A stretch of 64,000 bases of DNA. Source: Intrasporangium flavum (GTDB taxonomy: Bacteria > Actinomycetota > Actinomycetes > Actinomycetales > Dermatophilaceae). The stretch is from contig NZ_MLJO01000006.1 of the NCBI RefSeq assembly GCF_001956915.1, positions 1 through 64,000 on the forward strand, read 5' to 3'. The position numbers were made by a program, and so were the translations under genes. Every line of letters begins with the position of its first letter. The first letter of the stretch is position 1. The notes below the pieces were generated by a model. That model was not told the DNA's origin and searched no databases. It saw nothing but the letters and a program-made list of their open reading frames with translations. Below are positions 55,961 through 62,929 of the stretch, in pieces.

Positions 55961-57289
55961 TCAGTCCTGGCGGACGACGACACCCTGCGCGACGACGACC
56001 CGCACCTGCTCGGCCGCCGCGGCCGTCGCGAGCGGGTCGGCGTCGACGACGACGGCGTCGGCGTAGGCACCGGGCACGAGCCGTCCGGCGCGCGGCGTGC
56101 CGAGCAGCCGGGCGGCGTACGTCGTCGCGGCGCGCAGCGCCTCGAGCGGCGACAGCCCGGCCTCGCCGAGCAGCCGCACCTCGCTGCCGATGGGGTCGAC
56201 GTCGGTGCCGAAGGAGTCGGTGCCCGCCACGACCGTGACGCCGCGGGCGTGCGCCTCGCGGACCGCCGCCTGCAGCACGGGGGTGTAGGCCCGGCCACGA
56301 CCGTCGAGGACCGGGTTGCTCGAGCCGATCATCCCGGTGATGGCGGCGAGGGTCGGGGTGAAGTAGGTGCCCCGGCGGGCCATCTCGGCGATCGTCGCGT
56401 CGCCGACGAAAACGCCGTGCTCGATGCTGCGCACGCCCGCCCGGACGGCGCCGTCGATGCCCTCCTCGCTGTACGCGTGGCACAGGACGGGGCGGCTGCC
56501 GGCGGCTCGGACCACCGCGTGCAGCTGCTCACGGTCGTAGACGAGCTCGCGGGGGTCCTGCTCGGCGAGACCGGCGCGGGGGTTGGCCCGGGTCTTGACG
56601 ACGTCGACACCTCGCGACACGTTGACGCGGGTGAGGTAGGCGAGGTCCTCCAGGCTGCGCACCCCGCCCTTGACCGCGGCGAGCGGCGCGAGGTCGGGGT
56701 CTGCGAGCACCGAGTCGCCGAGGTCGGGCGAGACGAAGAGGCCGGCGGCGCGCATCCGGGGCGCCAGGCCGGGGGCCCACGCGGGCAGGTCGCGCATCGC
56801 GACGTCCTGGTAGAACGACGACGACCCGCTGCGCACCGACGTGGCGCCGGCCCGGACGAGGGCGCGGACGTCGGCGAGCGCGTTGGCGTGGACGTGCACA
56901 TCGACGAGGCCCGGCAGCACCCAGCGGCCCGACGCCTCGACGATCCGGGCGGACGAGCCGACGGCCCGCACGGCCCGGCGGGTGGCGTCGCGGGTGCCGG
57001 CCGCGAGGACGGCACCGTCCCGCAGCACGACGACCGCGTCCTCGACGACGTGCCCGGTGAGCGGGTCGACGAGGGTGCCACCGTCGATGACGACCGGGGT
57101 CGGGGCCACGGGGTGGCGCCGACCGGTGGGCGCGGCGGCCGAGGGTGCCCCGTCGGCCGCCGCCGGGGCGGCTGCGGCGATCCCGGTGGCCGTCACCCCG
57201 GCGAGGACGGCCGCCCCCGCGAGGACGTTGCGACGGGTCAGCGCGGACGGCGGGGCGGGCGACACGGCGTCGTGGTCGTGCAGGCACAT
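55961..57289 (-). CDS. Tat-exported amidohydrolase-family metal-dependent hydrolase
   Basis: 442 residues. A twin-arginine signal is clear (LTRRNVLAGAAVLAGVTATG). The amidohydrolase barrel has VLPGLVDVHVHANALADVRA (HxH metal pair), a candidate carbamylated-Lys region VDVVKTRANPRAGL, CHAYSEEGIDGAVRAGVRSI (His), IEHGVFVG (His), and the Asp in VVAGTDSFGTDVDP. It resembles the imidazolonepropionase/prolidase-like branch whose members cleave cyclic amides or dipeptides. Being exported is unusual but seen in actinobacteria. Divergent from a FadR-type GntR regulator, which likely controls it. GGAG is upstream of the ATG. Confidence 0.88.
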   Translation of the reverse strand: MCLHDHDAVSPAPPSALTRRNVLAGAAVLAGVTATGIAAAAPAAADGAPSAAAPTGRRHPVAPTPVVIDGGTLVDPLTGHVVEDAVVVLRDGAVLAAGTRDATRRAVRAVGSSARIVEASGRWVLPGLVDVHVHANALADVRALVRAGATSVRSGSSSFYQDVAMRDLPAWAPGLAPRMRAAGLFVSPDLGDSVLADPDLAPLAAVKGGVRSLEDLAYLTRVNVSRGVDVVKTRANPRAGLAEQDPRELVYDREQLHAVVRAAGSRPVLCHAYSEEGIDGAVRAGVRSIEHGVFVGDATIAEMARRGTYFTPTLAAITGMIGSSNPVLDGRGRAYTPVLQAAVREAHARGVTVVAGTDSFGTDVDPIGSEVRLLGEAGLSPLEALRAATTYAARLLGTPRAGRLVPGAYADAVVVDADPLATAAAAEQVRVVVAQGVVVRQD

Positions 57290-57326
57290 GGGGGCTCCTC
57301 CTGGGTTACGCTCGCCGGTGAACGAA

Positions 57327-57353
57327 GTTGGTATACCAACTTGGTATACCAAG
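57327..57353. promoter_or_regulatory. Tandem GntR operators
   Basis: Two perfect 14-bp palindromes share one base: GTTGGTATACCAAC (57327-57340) and CTTGGTATACCAAG (57340-57353). Both contain TTGGTATACCAA, matching the FadR-subfamily consensus TNGTNNNACNA. They lie between the amidohydrolase and gntR starts. Confidence 0.85.
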
Positions 57354-57369
57354 CAGGTGGGAGGGGTCA

Positions 57370-58020
57370 ATGGTTACCGGCGAGGAACCCGGCAGGTCGT
57401 TGCGCGACGCCGTGACGCAGGCGCTCCGGGCGCAGATCGTCTCCGGAGAGCTGCCGCCCGGCACCCGGCTCGTCGAGCGCCGCCTCGCCGAGCAGCTCGA
57501 GGTGTCCCGCGTGCCGGTCCGGGAGGCCCTGCGGGTGCTCGAGCGCGAGGGGCTGCTCGACGACGGCGGCGGCCGCGGCATGACGGTGCGCCGCCTCGCC
57601 GACGACGACGTCGCCATGCTCTTCGCCGTGCGCGGCGCCCTCGAGACGGTCCTCGCGGCCCGGCTCGTCGAGGTGGCCGACGCCGCCGACCTCGACGCGC
57701 TCGAGGCCCTCGTCGTCGAGGCCGAGACCCACGTCGCGGCCGGACGCCCCTCCGACGCCGTGCGCGTCAACGCCGCCTTCCACGAACGGCTCACCGGGGC
57801 CGCCCGCAGCGAGGTGCTGACCTCGGTGCTCGAGCCGATCGCCTCGCGGATGGCGTGGCTGCTCAACCAGCACACCGACCCCCGGGCGATGGCCGCCGAG
57901 CACCGCGAGGTGCTCGAGGCGGTCCGGGCCCGCAACGCCGAGGCCGCCACGCGCGTCCTCGCCGCACACCTCACGAGCAGCCGGGCCGCCCTCGCCGCAG
58001 CGACGGGCCCCGACGCCTGA
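57370..58020 (+). CDS. GntR family regulator, FadR subfamily (FCD domain)
   Basis: 216 residues. The winged HTH reads LRDAVTQALRAQIVSGELPP, RLVERRLAEQLEVSRVPVRE, ALRVLEREGLL. The FCD ligand domain fills 85-210 with metal-binding candidates in NAAFHERLTGAA and AEHREVLEAVRARN. Start ATG 57370 has GGAGGGG four bases upstream; an upstream in-frame ATG-like start would cross the operators. It sits beside two perfect palindromes and is divergent from an amidohydrolase, so it likely represses both. Confidence 0.92.
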   Translation: MVTGEEPGRSLRDAVTQALRAQIVSGELPPGTRLVERRLAEQLEVSRVPVREALRVLEREGLLDDGGGRGMTVRRLADDDVAMLFAVRGALETVLAARLVEVADAADLDALEALVVEAETHVAAGRPSDAVRVNAAFHERLTGAARSEVLTSVLEPIASRMAWLLNQHTDPRAMAAEHREVLEAVRARNAEAATRVLAAHLTSSRAALAAATGPDA

Positions 58021-58044
58021 GCCGTTGGGCCCGGGCCGCCCCGG

Positions 58045-58815
58045 TCAGGACGTCGGCAGCTGCAGCGAACCGGTGCACACGAGGGTGTCCGCCGCCGGCG
58101 CGGCCACCGGCGTCTCGAGGACGCCCTGCACCGCGGCGGAGGGGCGCATCGGGCTGCCGGCCGGCCCGACCTGCACACAGAAGGAGAACGAGCCGGCCGC
58201 GGCGGGCAGCGGGTCGTTCGGGGCCGTGAAGTCGGCGCCGGGGACCGCCAGCGCGAGCGGCGTCGGCACGAAGGCCCGGCCGGTCAGGGTGCCGCCCGCG
58301 GGGAGGGTGCGCGCACCGATCGTCGGGGCCGCGGCGAAGCGAACGTTCGGTGCCGTCGCGAAGCCCTGCTTGCTGACGCGCACCGACCCGCCGTCGGCGT
58401 AGACCCAGGCGTGCTCGCGGTCGACGTCGGCCGGCAGGCTCGCCGAGCCGAGCGACGCGGGGACGACGTCGTAGGCGGCGAGCGGCGTCGAGCCGGTGTT
58501 CGACAGCGTGTACTCGACGACGACGCCCGGCTCGGCCTTGATGCCGGCCTTGGCCGGCGAGCCGGGAGCCGCGGTCGCGACGAGACGCACGCCGCCCGAC
58601 GCGCCGGTGGCCTGGCTCGACCCGCCGGACCCGCCGGACCCGCCGGACCCGCTGCCGGCCGGCGCCGGCATCGTCCCGCCGACGACCGTGGACCCGCCGG
58701 AGGATCCGGCGCCCGGTGAGGCGGCGCTGCCGCACGCGGCGAGGGCGAGGGTGGCGATGGCGGCGGCCGCGACGGGCACGAGGGCGGTGGAGGGGGCGCG
58801 AAGGATCGGCTTCAT
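58045..58815 (-). CDS. Lipoprotein, unknown function
   Basis: 256 residues. Lipobox LALAACGS (lipidated Cys at about 28) after a hydrophobic signal. A Gly-Ser linker SGSGGSGGSGGSS (about 55-70) is encoded by tandem nine-base units. The rest is a beta-rich exported domain with the DUF4232-like phrase VEYTLSNTGSTPLAAYDVVP and two Cys near the end (FSFCVQVG, DTLVCTGS) that may pair. Anchored outside the membrane; ligand unknown. Confidence 0.8.
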   Translation of the reverse strand: MKPILRAPSTALVPVAAAAIATLALAACGSAASPGAGSSGGSTVVGGTMPAPAGSGSGGSGGSGGSSQATGASGGVRLVATAAPGSPAKAGIKAEPGVVVEYTLSNTGSTPLAAYDVVPASLGSASLPADVDREHAWVYADGGSVRVSKQGFATAPNVRFAAAPTIGARTLPAGGTLTGRAFVPTPLALAVPGADFTAPNDPLPAAAGSFSFCVQVGPAGSPMRPSAAVQGVLETPVAAPAADTLVCTGSLQLPTS

Positions 58816-58894
58816 GACGGTGGAGACAACCACGTCGGCCGAAACGTTGCACTCCGGACGAACCCGGCCCGGAACGACCGGGCACGCCGGCGCC

Positions 58895-59755
58895 TCACTT
58901 GAGCAGCTTGGACATCCTGCGGTCGGCGAGCGGCTTGCCACCGGTCTGGCACGTGGCGCAGTACTGCAGCGAGGTGTCGGCGAAGGACACCTCGCGCACG
59001 ACGTCGCCGCACTCGGGGCAGGCCTCGCCGGTGCGCGCGTGCACGCGCATGCCGGCCCGCTTGGCGTCCTTGAGCTCCTTGGCCGGCTTGCCCGACGCCG
59101 TGGCGACCGCCGAGGACAGCGTGTCGCGCAGCGCGGCGTAGAGGCGGTCGACGACGTCGGGCGCGAGCGACCCGGCGATGGCGAACGGGCTGATCTTGGC
59201 GACGTGCAGCACCTCGTCGGAGTAGGCGTTGCCCACCCCGGCGATGACCTCCTGGTCGCGCAGCAGGCCCTTGATCTGGGTGCGCCGCCCCTCGAGGATC
59301 TGCCCGAACCGCTCGCGGGTGAAGTCGTCGGCCAGGGGGTCGGGGCCGAGGCGGGCGATGCCGGGCACCTCGGCGGGGTCGCGGACGATGTAGGCCGCGA
59401 GCGACTTCTTCGTGCCGGCCTCGGTCAGGTCGAAGCCCGAGCCGTCGGACAGGCGCACCCGCAGCGCGATCGGCGACTTGCCGGGCCGCAGGACGGTCTC
59501 GGGCAGGTGGTCGGACCAGCGCAGCCAGCCGGCGCGGGCCAGGTGGAAGACGAGGTGGGTGCCGTCGACGTCGAGGTCGAGGAACTTGCCGTGCCGGTGC
59601 ACGCCGTCGACGGGCGCTCCCTCGAGCGCCTGCGGCGGCGGGTCGAAGGTCTTGAGCACGCTGAACGAGGCGAGCTCGACCTTCGTGACGGCAAGGCCGT
59701 CCGTGCGCTCGGCGAGGAAGTCGACGAGCGCCTGCACCTCGGGCAGCTCGGGCAT
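58895..59755 (-). CDS. Fpg/Nei family DNA glycosylase
   Basis: 286 residues. Catalytic N-terminus MPELPEVQALVDFLAER (Pro2, Glu3), Lys in HRHGKFLDLDVDGTHLVFHL, the helix-two-turn-helix IAGVGNAYSDEVLHVAKISP with the lesion-site Asn, and a zinc finger ACPECGDVVREVSF ... QYCATCQTGGKPLADRR. It excises oxidised bases and cuts the strand by beta,delta-elimination. This sequence looks closer to the Nei2/Fpg2-type actinobacterial group than to canonical MutM; the exact base preference is not readable. Confidence 0.92.
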   Translation of the reverse strand: MPELPEVQALVDFLAERTDGLAVTKVELASFSVLKTFDPPPQALEGAPVDGVHRHGKFLDLDVDGTHLVFHLARAGWLRWSDHLPETVLRPGKSPIALRVRLSDGSGFDLTEAGTKKSLAAYIVRDPAEVPGIARLGPDPLADDFTRERFGQILEGRRTQIKGLLRDQEVIAGVGNAYSDEVLHVAKISPFAIAGSLAPDVVDRLYAALRDTLSSAVATASGKPAKELKDAKRAGMRVHARTGEACPECGDVVREVSFADTSLQYCATCQTGGKPLADRRMSKLLK

Positions 59756-59759
59756 GGCG

Positions 59760-60881
59760 TCAGTCTGTCACCCGGTGGGGACGACGCGGCCCGGGACGCG
59801 ACGGCTGCTCGTCGGCGGCCACCGGCTCGCCGACGCGTCCGTGCTCCTCGAGCAGCCGCAGCAGGCCGTGCCCGTCGGGCGCCGAGAACGTCTGCACCGT
59901 GCGGGCCGCCCACGGCCGCAGCGGCGGGTCGAGCTTGATCGGGTTGGACAGCACCTGCTCGGCCGGCGTCAGCTGCCGGATGCAGATGGCGTCGACGCGG
60001 TCCGGACGCGCCTCGGCGAACTCGGTGTAGAGCGCGGGGTCGTGCTGCCCGTCGTCGCCGAAGAGCAGCCACGTGATGTCGGGGAAGTCGCGGGCGAGCC
60101 GGTGCAGGCAGGTGCGCTTGTGGTCCTGGCCGCTGCGGAACCAGCCGGTGTTGGTGGGGCCCCAGTCGGTGAGCATGAGCGGCCCGAGCGGGAACCCGTT
60201 GTCGACGAGGAACCGGTTGAGGGTCGCGGAGGTGTTCCAGGCGCCCGTCGACACGTAGACGATCGGCGCCCCCGGGTGCGCCGACAGGATGCGGCGGTAC
60301 ATCGGCGCCATGCCCGACACCGCGTGACGGGCCTTGCCCCGGCGCACGAACGTGTTGAAGGCCGCGATCATCGGGCGCGGCAGCATCGTCGTGATGACGG
60401 TGTCGTCGATGTCGCTGACGATGCCGTGGGTCACGCCGTCGGCGACGATGAAGACGTCGGCGGCCACCGGTTCGGTGCCCTGGACCTCGACGAGCACCTG
60501 CTGCCAGCCGGGCGCGAGGCCGTGGTCGCGGGCCACGATGTCGACGTGGCCTCCGCGATCGGACCGGCCGTACACCTCGCGGTCGCCGGCCGTGACCTTG
60601 ACCGGGACGCCCGTGGCCGGCGAGGTGATGAAGGCGCGCCACCCGCGGTCGTAGTGCGCCGGGCTGAGCGCGCCGGTGGCGTCCTGACGCGCCTCGGGGC
60701 CCTCGGTCTGCTCGCGGCCCTTGCGCCCCAGCAGGATTCGAGCGTAGACGCGCACGAACGACGACGACCCGTAGCCGACGTGGGTGATGACGCGGTTGCC
60801 CCAGCCGCGGCTGCGCAGCACGCGCTCGACCTGCTCGTGGACGGCGTCCTCGATGATGGCGGCCGCGTGCGGTCGGGACAT
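59760..60881 (-). CDS. App1-like (DUF2183) phosphatase
   Basis: 373 residues. The HAD-like phosphatase motif DxDxT appears as GIVSDIDDTVITTMLP, and IVYVSTGAWNTSATLNRFLV and WLLFGDDGQHDPALYTEF fit the App1 domain, whose yeast member is a phosphatidate phosphatase. The N-terminal 140 residues form a beta domain. Leaderless: ATG 60881 follows TAGGGT by six bases. That promoter and the first 20 codons are duplicated immediately upstream. The stop lies four bases from the glycosylase start, so the two genes are probably one transcript. Confidence 0.9.
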   Translation of the reverse strand: MSRPHAAAIIEDAVHEQVERVLRSRGWGNRVITHVGYGSSSFVRVYARILLGRKGREQTEGPEARQDATGALSPAHYDRGWRAFITSPATGVPVKVTAGDREVYGRSDRGGHVDIVARDHGLAPGWQQVLVEVQGTEPVAADVFIVADGVTHGIVSDIDDTVITTMLPRPMIAAFNTFVRRGKARHAVSGMAPMYRRILSAHPGAPIVYVSTGAWNTSATLNRFLVDNGFPLGPLMLTDWGPTNTGWFRSGQDHKRTCLHRLARDFPDITWLLFGDDGQHDPALYTEFAEARPDRVDAICIRQLTPAEQVLSNPIKLDPPLRPWAARTVQTFSAPDGHGLLRLLEEHGRVGEPVAADEQPSRPGPRRPHRVTD

Positions 60882-60887
60882 GACCCG

Positions 60888-60893
60888 ACCCTA
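60888..60893 (-). promoter_or_regulatory. -10 box of the App1-like gene, proximal copy
   Basis: TAGGGT, six bases before ATG 60881. Confidence 0.55.
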
Positions 60894-60982
60894 CCCGGCG
60901 CGGTCGTGCTCTCGACGCGCTCGACCTGCTCGTGGACGGCGTCCTCGATGATGGCGGCCGCGTGCGGTCGGGACATGACCCG

Positions 60983-60988
60983 ACCCTA
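60983..60988 (-). promoter_or_regulatory. -10 box, distal duplicate
   Basis: TAGGGT, six bases before the duplicate ATG at 60976; same sequence as the proximal copy. Confidence 0.5.
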
Positions 60989-61080
60989 CCCGGCGCGGTC
61001 GTGCTCTCGACGCGCTCGCCACGGCTCCGGGTGGTCACGTCGTGGACGACGGCGCGCGCCCGGCGGCGTCCGGGGGTTTC

Positions 61081-61725
61081 ATGGGGCTCGTGCACCCGAT
61101 CGCCACCGCCCTGTCCAGCGCCGCCACGGGCGAGTTCCCCGACGTCGACGGCGCCTGGCGCCGCGTCGAGCCGTGGCGCGACGGCATCGAGGGCGTCATC
61201 GCCTTCACCGGCCACGCCGTGCTCGCCATCGGCGAGGACGTCCACGACGACGACGTCGACGCCCTCGGCGCCGACGGCTTCGGCGGCGCGAGCAACCCGC
61301 GCGTCGTGTCGGCCCTCGCCTCCGGCGGCTGGATCGACTCCCTCGACGTCGTGCTCGTCGCCCGCGGCCGCGGTGGTGAACCCGCGCTCGTGCCCCGCAG
61401 CGACCTGCGCAACCACCCGCGGGCCGAGCACGCCACGGCCGTGCGCAGCAGCGTGCGCACCTTCGGCTACCCCGAGGCCCGCGACAAGACCCTCGTGACG
61501 CTCTCCCGCGGGCTCGGCGGACTTCACGAGGTCGGCGTCGAGACCGACCCCGAGCAGGCGCGCTCGGGCACCGACGTCGTGCGCGACAGCCTGACGCTCG
61601 TGGCCCAGGACGAGGTCGTCGTCGCGACGTGCGCGCCCGGCAACGCCCGCGCCCTGCGGGCTTTCCTGTCAGCGGGATTCGAGCCGGTGGCCTCGGTCCA
61701 GCTGTGGCGGCCGGAGCGCGGCTGA
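61081..61725 (+). CDS. GNAT-like acetyltransferase family protein
   Basis: 214 residues from ATG 61081 (GTG 61042 would add 13). The first 130 residues have no clear motif (GHAVLAIGEDVHDDDVDALG). The last 60 match the C-terminal half of a GNAT fold: VVRDSLTLVAQDEVVVATCA, GNARALRAFLSAGFEPVASV, QLWRPER, where AlxxGFxPxxSxQ is typical. The acetyl-CoA loop is poorly conserved, so activity is unsure. No operon partner. Confidence 0.65.
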   Translation: MGLVHPIATALSSAATGEFPDVDGAWRRVEPWRDGIEGVIAFTGHAVLAIGEDVHDDDVDALGADGFGGASNPRVVSALASGGWIDSLDVVLVARGRGGEPALVPRSDLRNHPRAEHATAVRSSVRTFGYPEARDKTLVTLSRGLGGLHEVGVETDPEQARSGTDVVRDSLTLVAQDEVVVATCAPGNARALRAFLSAGFEPVASVQLWRPERG

Positions 61726-61797
61726 GGCCTGCGCGGCGCCGCTGCGACCCTCGACGACCGATTGGCGCCGCCGCGGACTCCGTGATCGGATCTCCCG

Positions 61798-62847
61798 GTG
61801 GACACCGCCGACCGCCGCTTCAGCCCAGAGGCACGACTCCGGTTCGCCCGCACCCTTGTCTGGCCCGTCCTGCCCCTCGCGGCGGCGGCCTGGTGGGTGG
61901 TGGGCGCGCTGCCGTGGATCGTCGACGGCCTCGGCGCCTCCTCGCCCCGGTACTGGGTCGCCGACGCCCTGACCGGTGAGGCGAGCCGCGGCTACGTCAC
62001 GCTGCTGCCCTTCCGCGCGGTCTTCCTGCCGCTCCTGCTCGCACTGACGCTCGTCGGCGGTGCCGCGGCCGGGCTCAGCGTGCGATGGGTGCGCCACGAC
62101 GCCCGCCGTCGCCTCCTCGCCGGGTTCGCCTCTGCCGTGGGCACACTCACGGCCATCGCCTACACCGTCGCCCAGTCGGCCGGTGCCACGCGACAGCTCG
62201 GCAGCGACTTCGACCGGGACGACCGCGTGCTCGTCGGGGTCGTCACCCTCGCGGTCGCCGGCGGCCTGCTCGGCCTCGTGCTCGGCTGGTGCCTGGCGCA
62301 CGGCCGGCCCGTCGTGGCCGCCCTGGCCGGCGCCCCGGTCGCCGTGGCTGCCGGGGCGTGGACGACGCGTCTCGTCGTCGTGGCGCTCGGCCCGGACGAC
62401 GCCGGCTCGGTCGTGCAGTGGACCTCCGCGGCGACTGTCGGCCTCGTCGTGGGCATCGGCTTCGCGCGCGTCGGGGTGGCGCCGGCCCGACGCCTCGGGG
62501 CGTGGCTCGCCGTCACGGCCGTGGTCGTCGGCGTCCAGGCGGCATTCACGGCCTTCGAGCACCTCGCGGGCACCCTGCGCACCGGGGCCGGCCTGCCGGG
62601 CGCGCTGCACGCGCTCGCCGGCGAGGCGCGTGGCGTCTTCGTCTCGGCGCTCGCCCCGTCCCACCAGAGCTGGTGGTGGCTCGCGGTGGCCGTCGGCGTC
62701 GGCCTCGGGGGAGCGCCCCTGGCCCGACGCGGCCGCTCCACCGACGCCGGTGCCGCGGCTCCCGTCGCCGCCGGCGGCCCGTCCGGCACGTCAGCCCCGG
62801 CCGCGCCCGCCGCCGACCCGGTGCCCGCCGACAGCACGACGCGCTGA
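61798..62847 (+). CDS. Multi-pass membrane protein, unknown function
   Basis: 349 residues with about seven hydrophobic helices (from residues 25, 75, 105, 140, 170, 210 and 285). A Pro/Ala/Ser-rich tail (about 315-349) follows. No known domain or motif. GTG start at 61798. The region after the stop holds a tandem ten-base repeat. Some resemblance in layout to actinobacterial putative permeases, not enough to name it. Confidence 0.7.
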   Translation: MDTADRRFSPEARLRFARTLVWPVLPLAAAAWWVVGALPWIVDGLGASSPRYWVADALTGEASRGYVTLLPFRAVFLPLLLALTLVGGAAAGLSVRWVRHDARRRLLAGFASAVGTLTAIAYTVAQSAGATRQLGSDFDRDDRVLVGVVTLAVAGGLLGLVLGWCLAHGRPVVAALAGAPVAVAAGAWTTRLVVVALGPDDAGSVVQWTSAATVGLVVGIGFARVGVAPARRLGAWLAVTAVVVGVQAAFTAFEHLAGTLRTGAGLPGALHALAGEARGVFVSALAPSHQSWWWLAVAVGVGLGGAPLARRGRSTDAGAAAPVAAGGPSGTSAPAAPAADPVPADSTTR

Positions 62848-62891
62848 CCGACGCTGACCGACGCTCACCGACGCTGACCGACGCTTGCCGA
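62842..62891. repeat. Tandem decamer repeat
   Basis: Five near-identical ten-base units of CGCTGACCGA type, starting inside the last codons of the previous gene and running into the promoter of the next. The variants are GCTCACCGAC and GCTTGCCGAC. Confidence 0.75.
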
Positions 62892-62916
62892 CACGGCCGT
62901 TCCGGCCGTCTCCACG

Positions 62917-62922
62917 TACGGT
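62917..62922 (+). promoter_or_regulatory. -10 box of the penicillin-binding protein gene (leaderless)
   Basis: TACGGT, seven bases before ATG 62930. Confidence 0.5.
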
Positions 62923-62929
62923 GGGGCCC

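Larger units (their letters stand above)
60820..61018. repeat. Tandem duplication (95-bp unit) over the App1 promoter and start
   Basis: Copy 1 is 60820-60914, copy 2 is 60915-61009, and nine bases of a third remain. Each copy holds a TAGGGT -10 box and an ATG (60881 and 60976). Since 95 is not divisible by three, translation from the distal ATG leaves the App1 frame and runs about 180 codons in another frame. Confidence 0.9.

Noticed and set aside
60431-60976. A 181-residue gene starting at the distal duplicate ATG
   Set aside because: After the duplicated first 20 codons it is an out-of-frame Ser/Arg/Ala-rich reading of the App1-like gene; a by-product, not an independent gene.
62842-62891. 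CRISPR-like repeat
   Set aside because: Units are ten bases with no spacers and no cas genes nearby.
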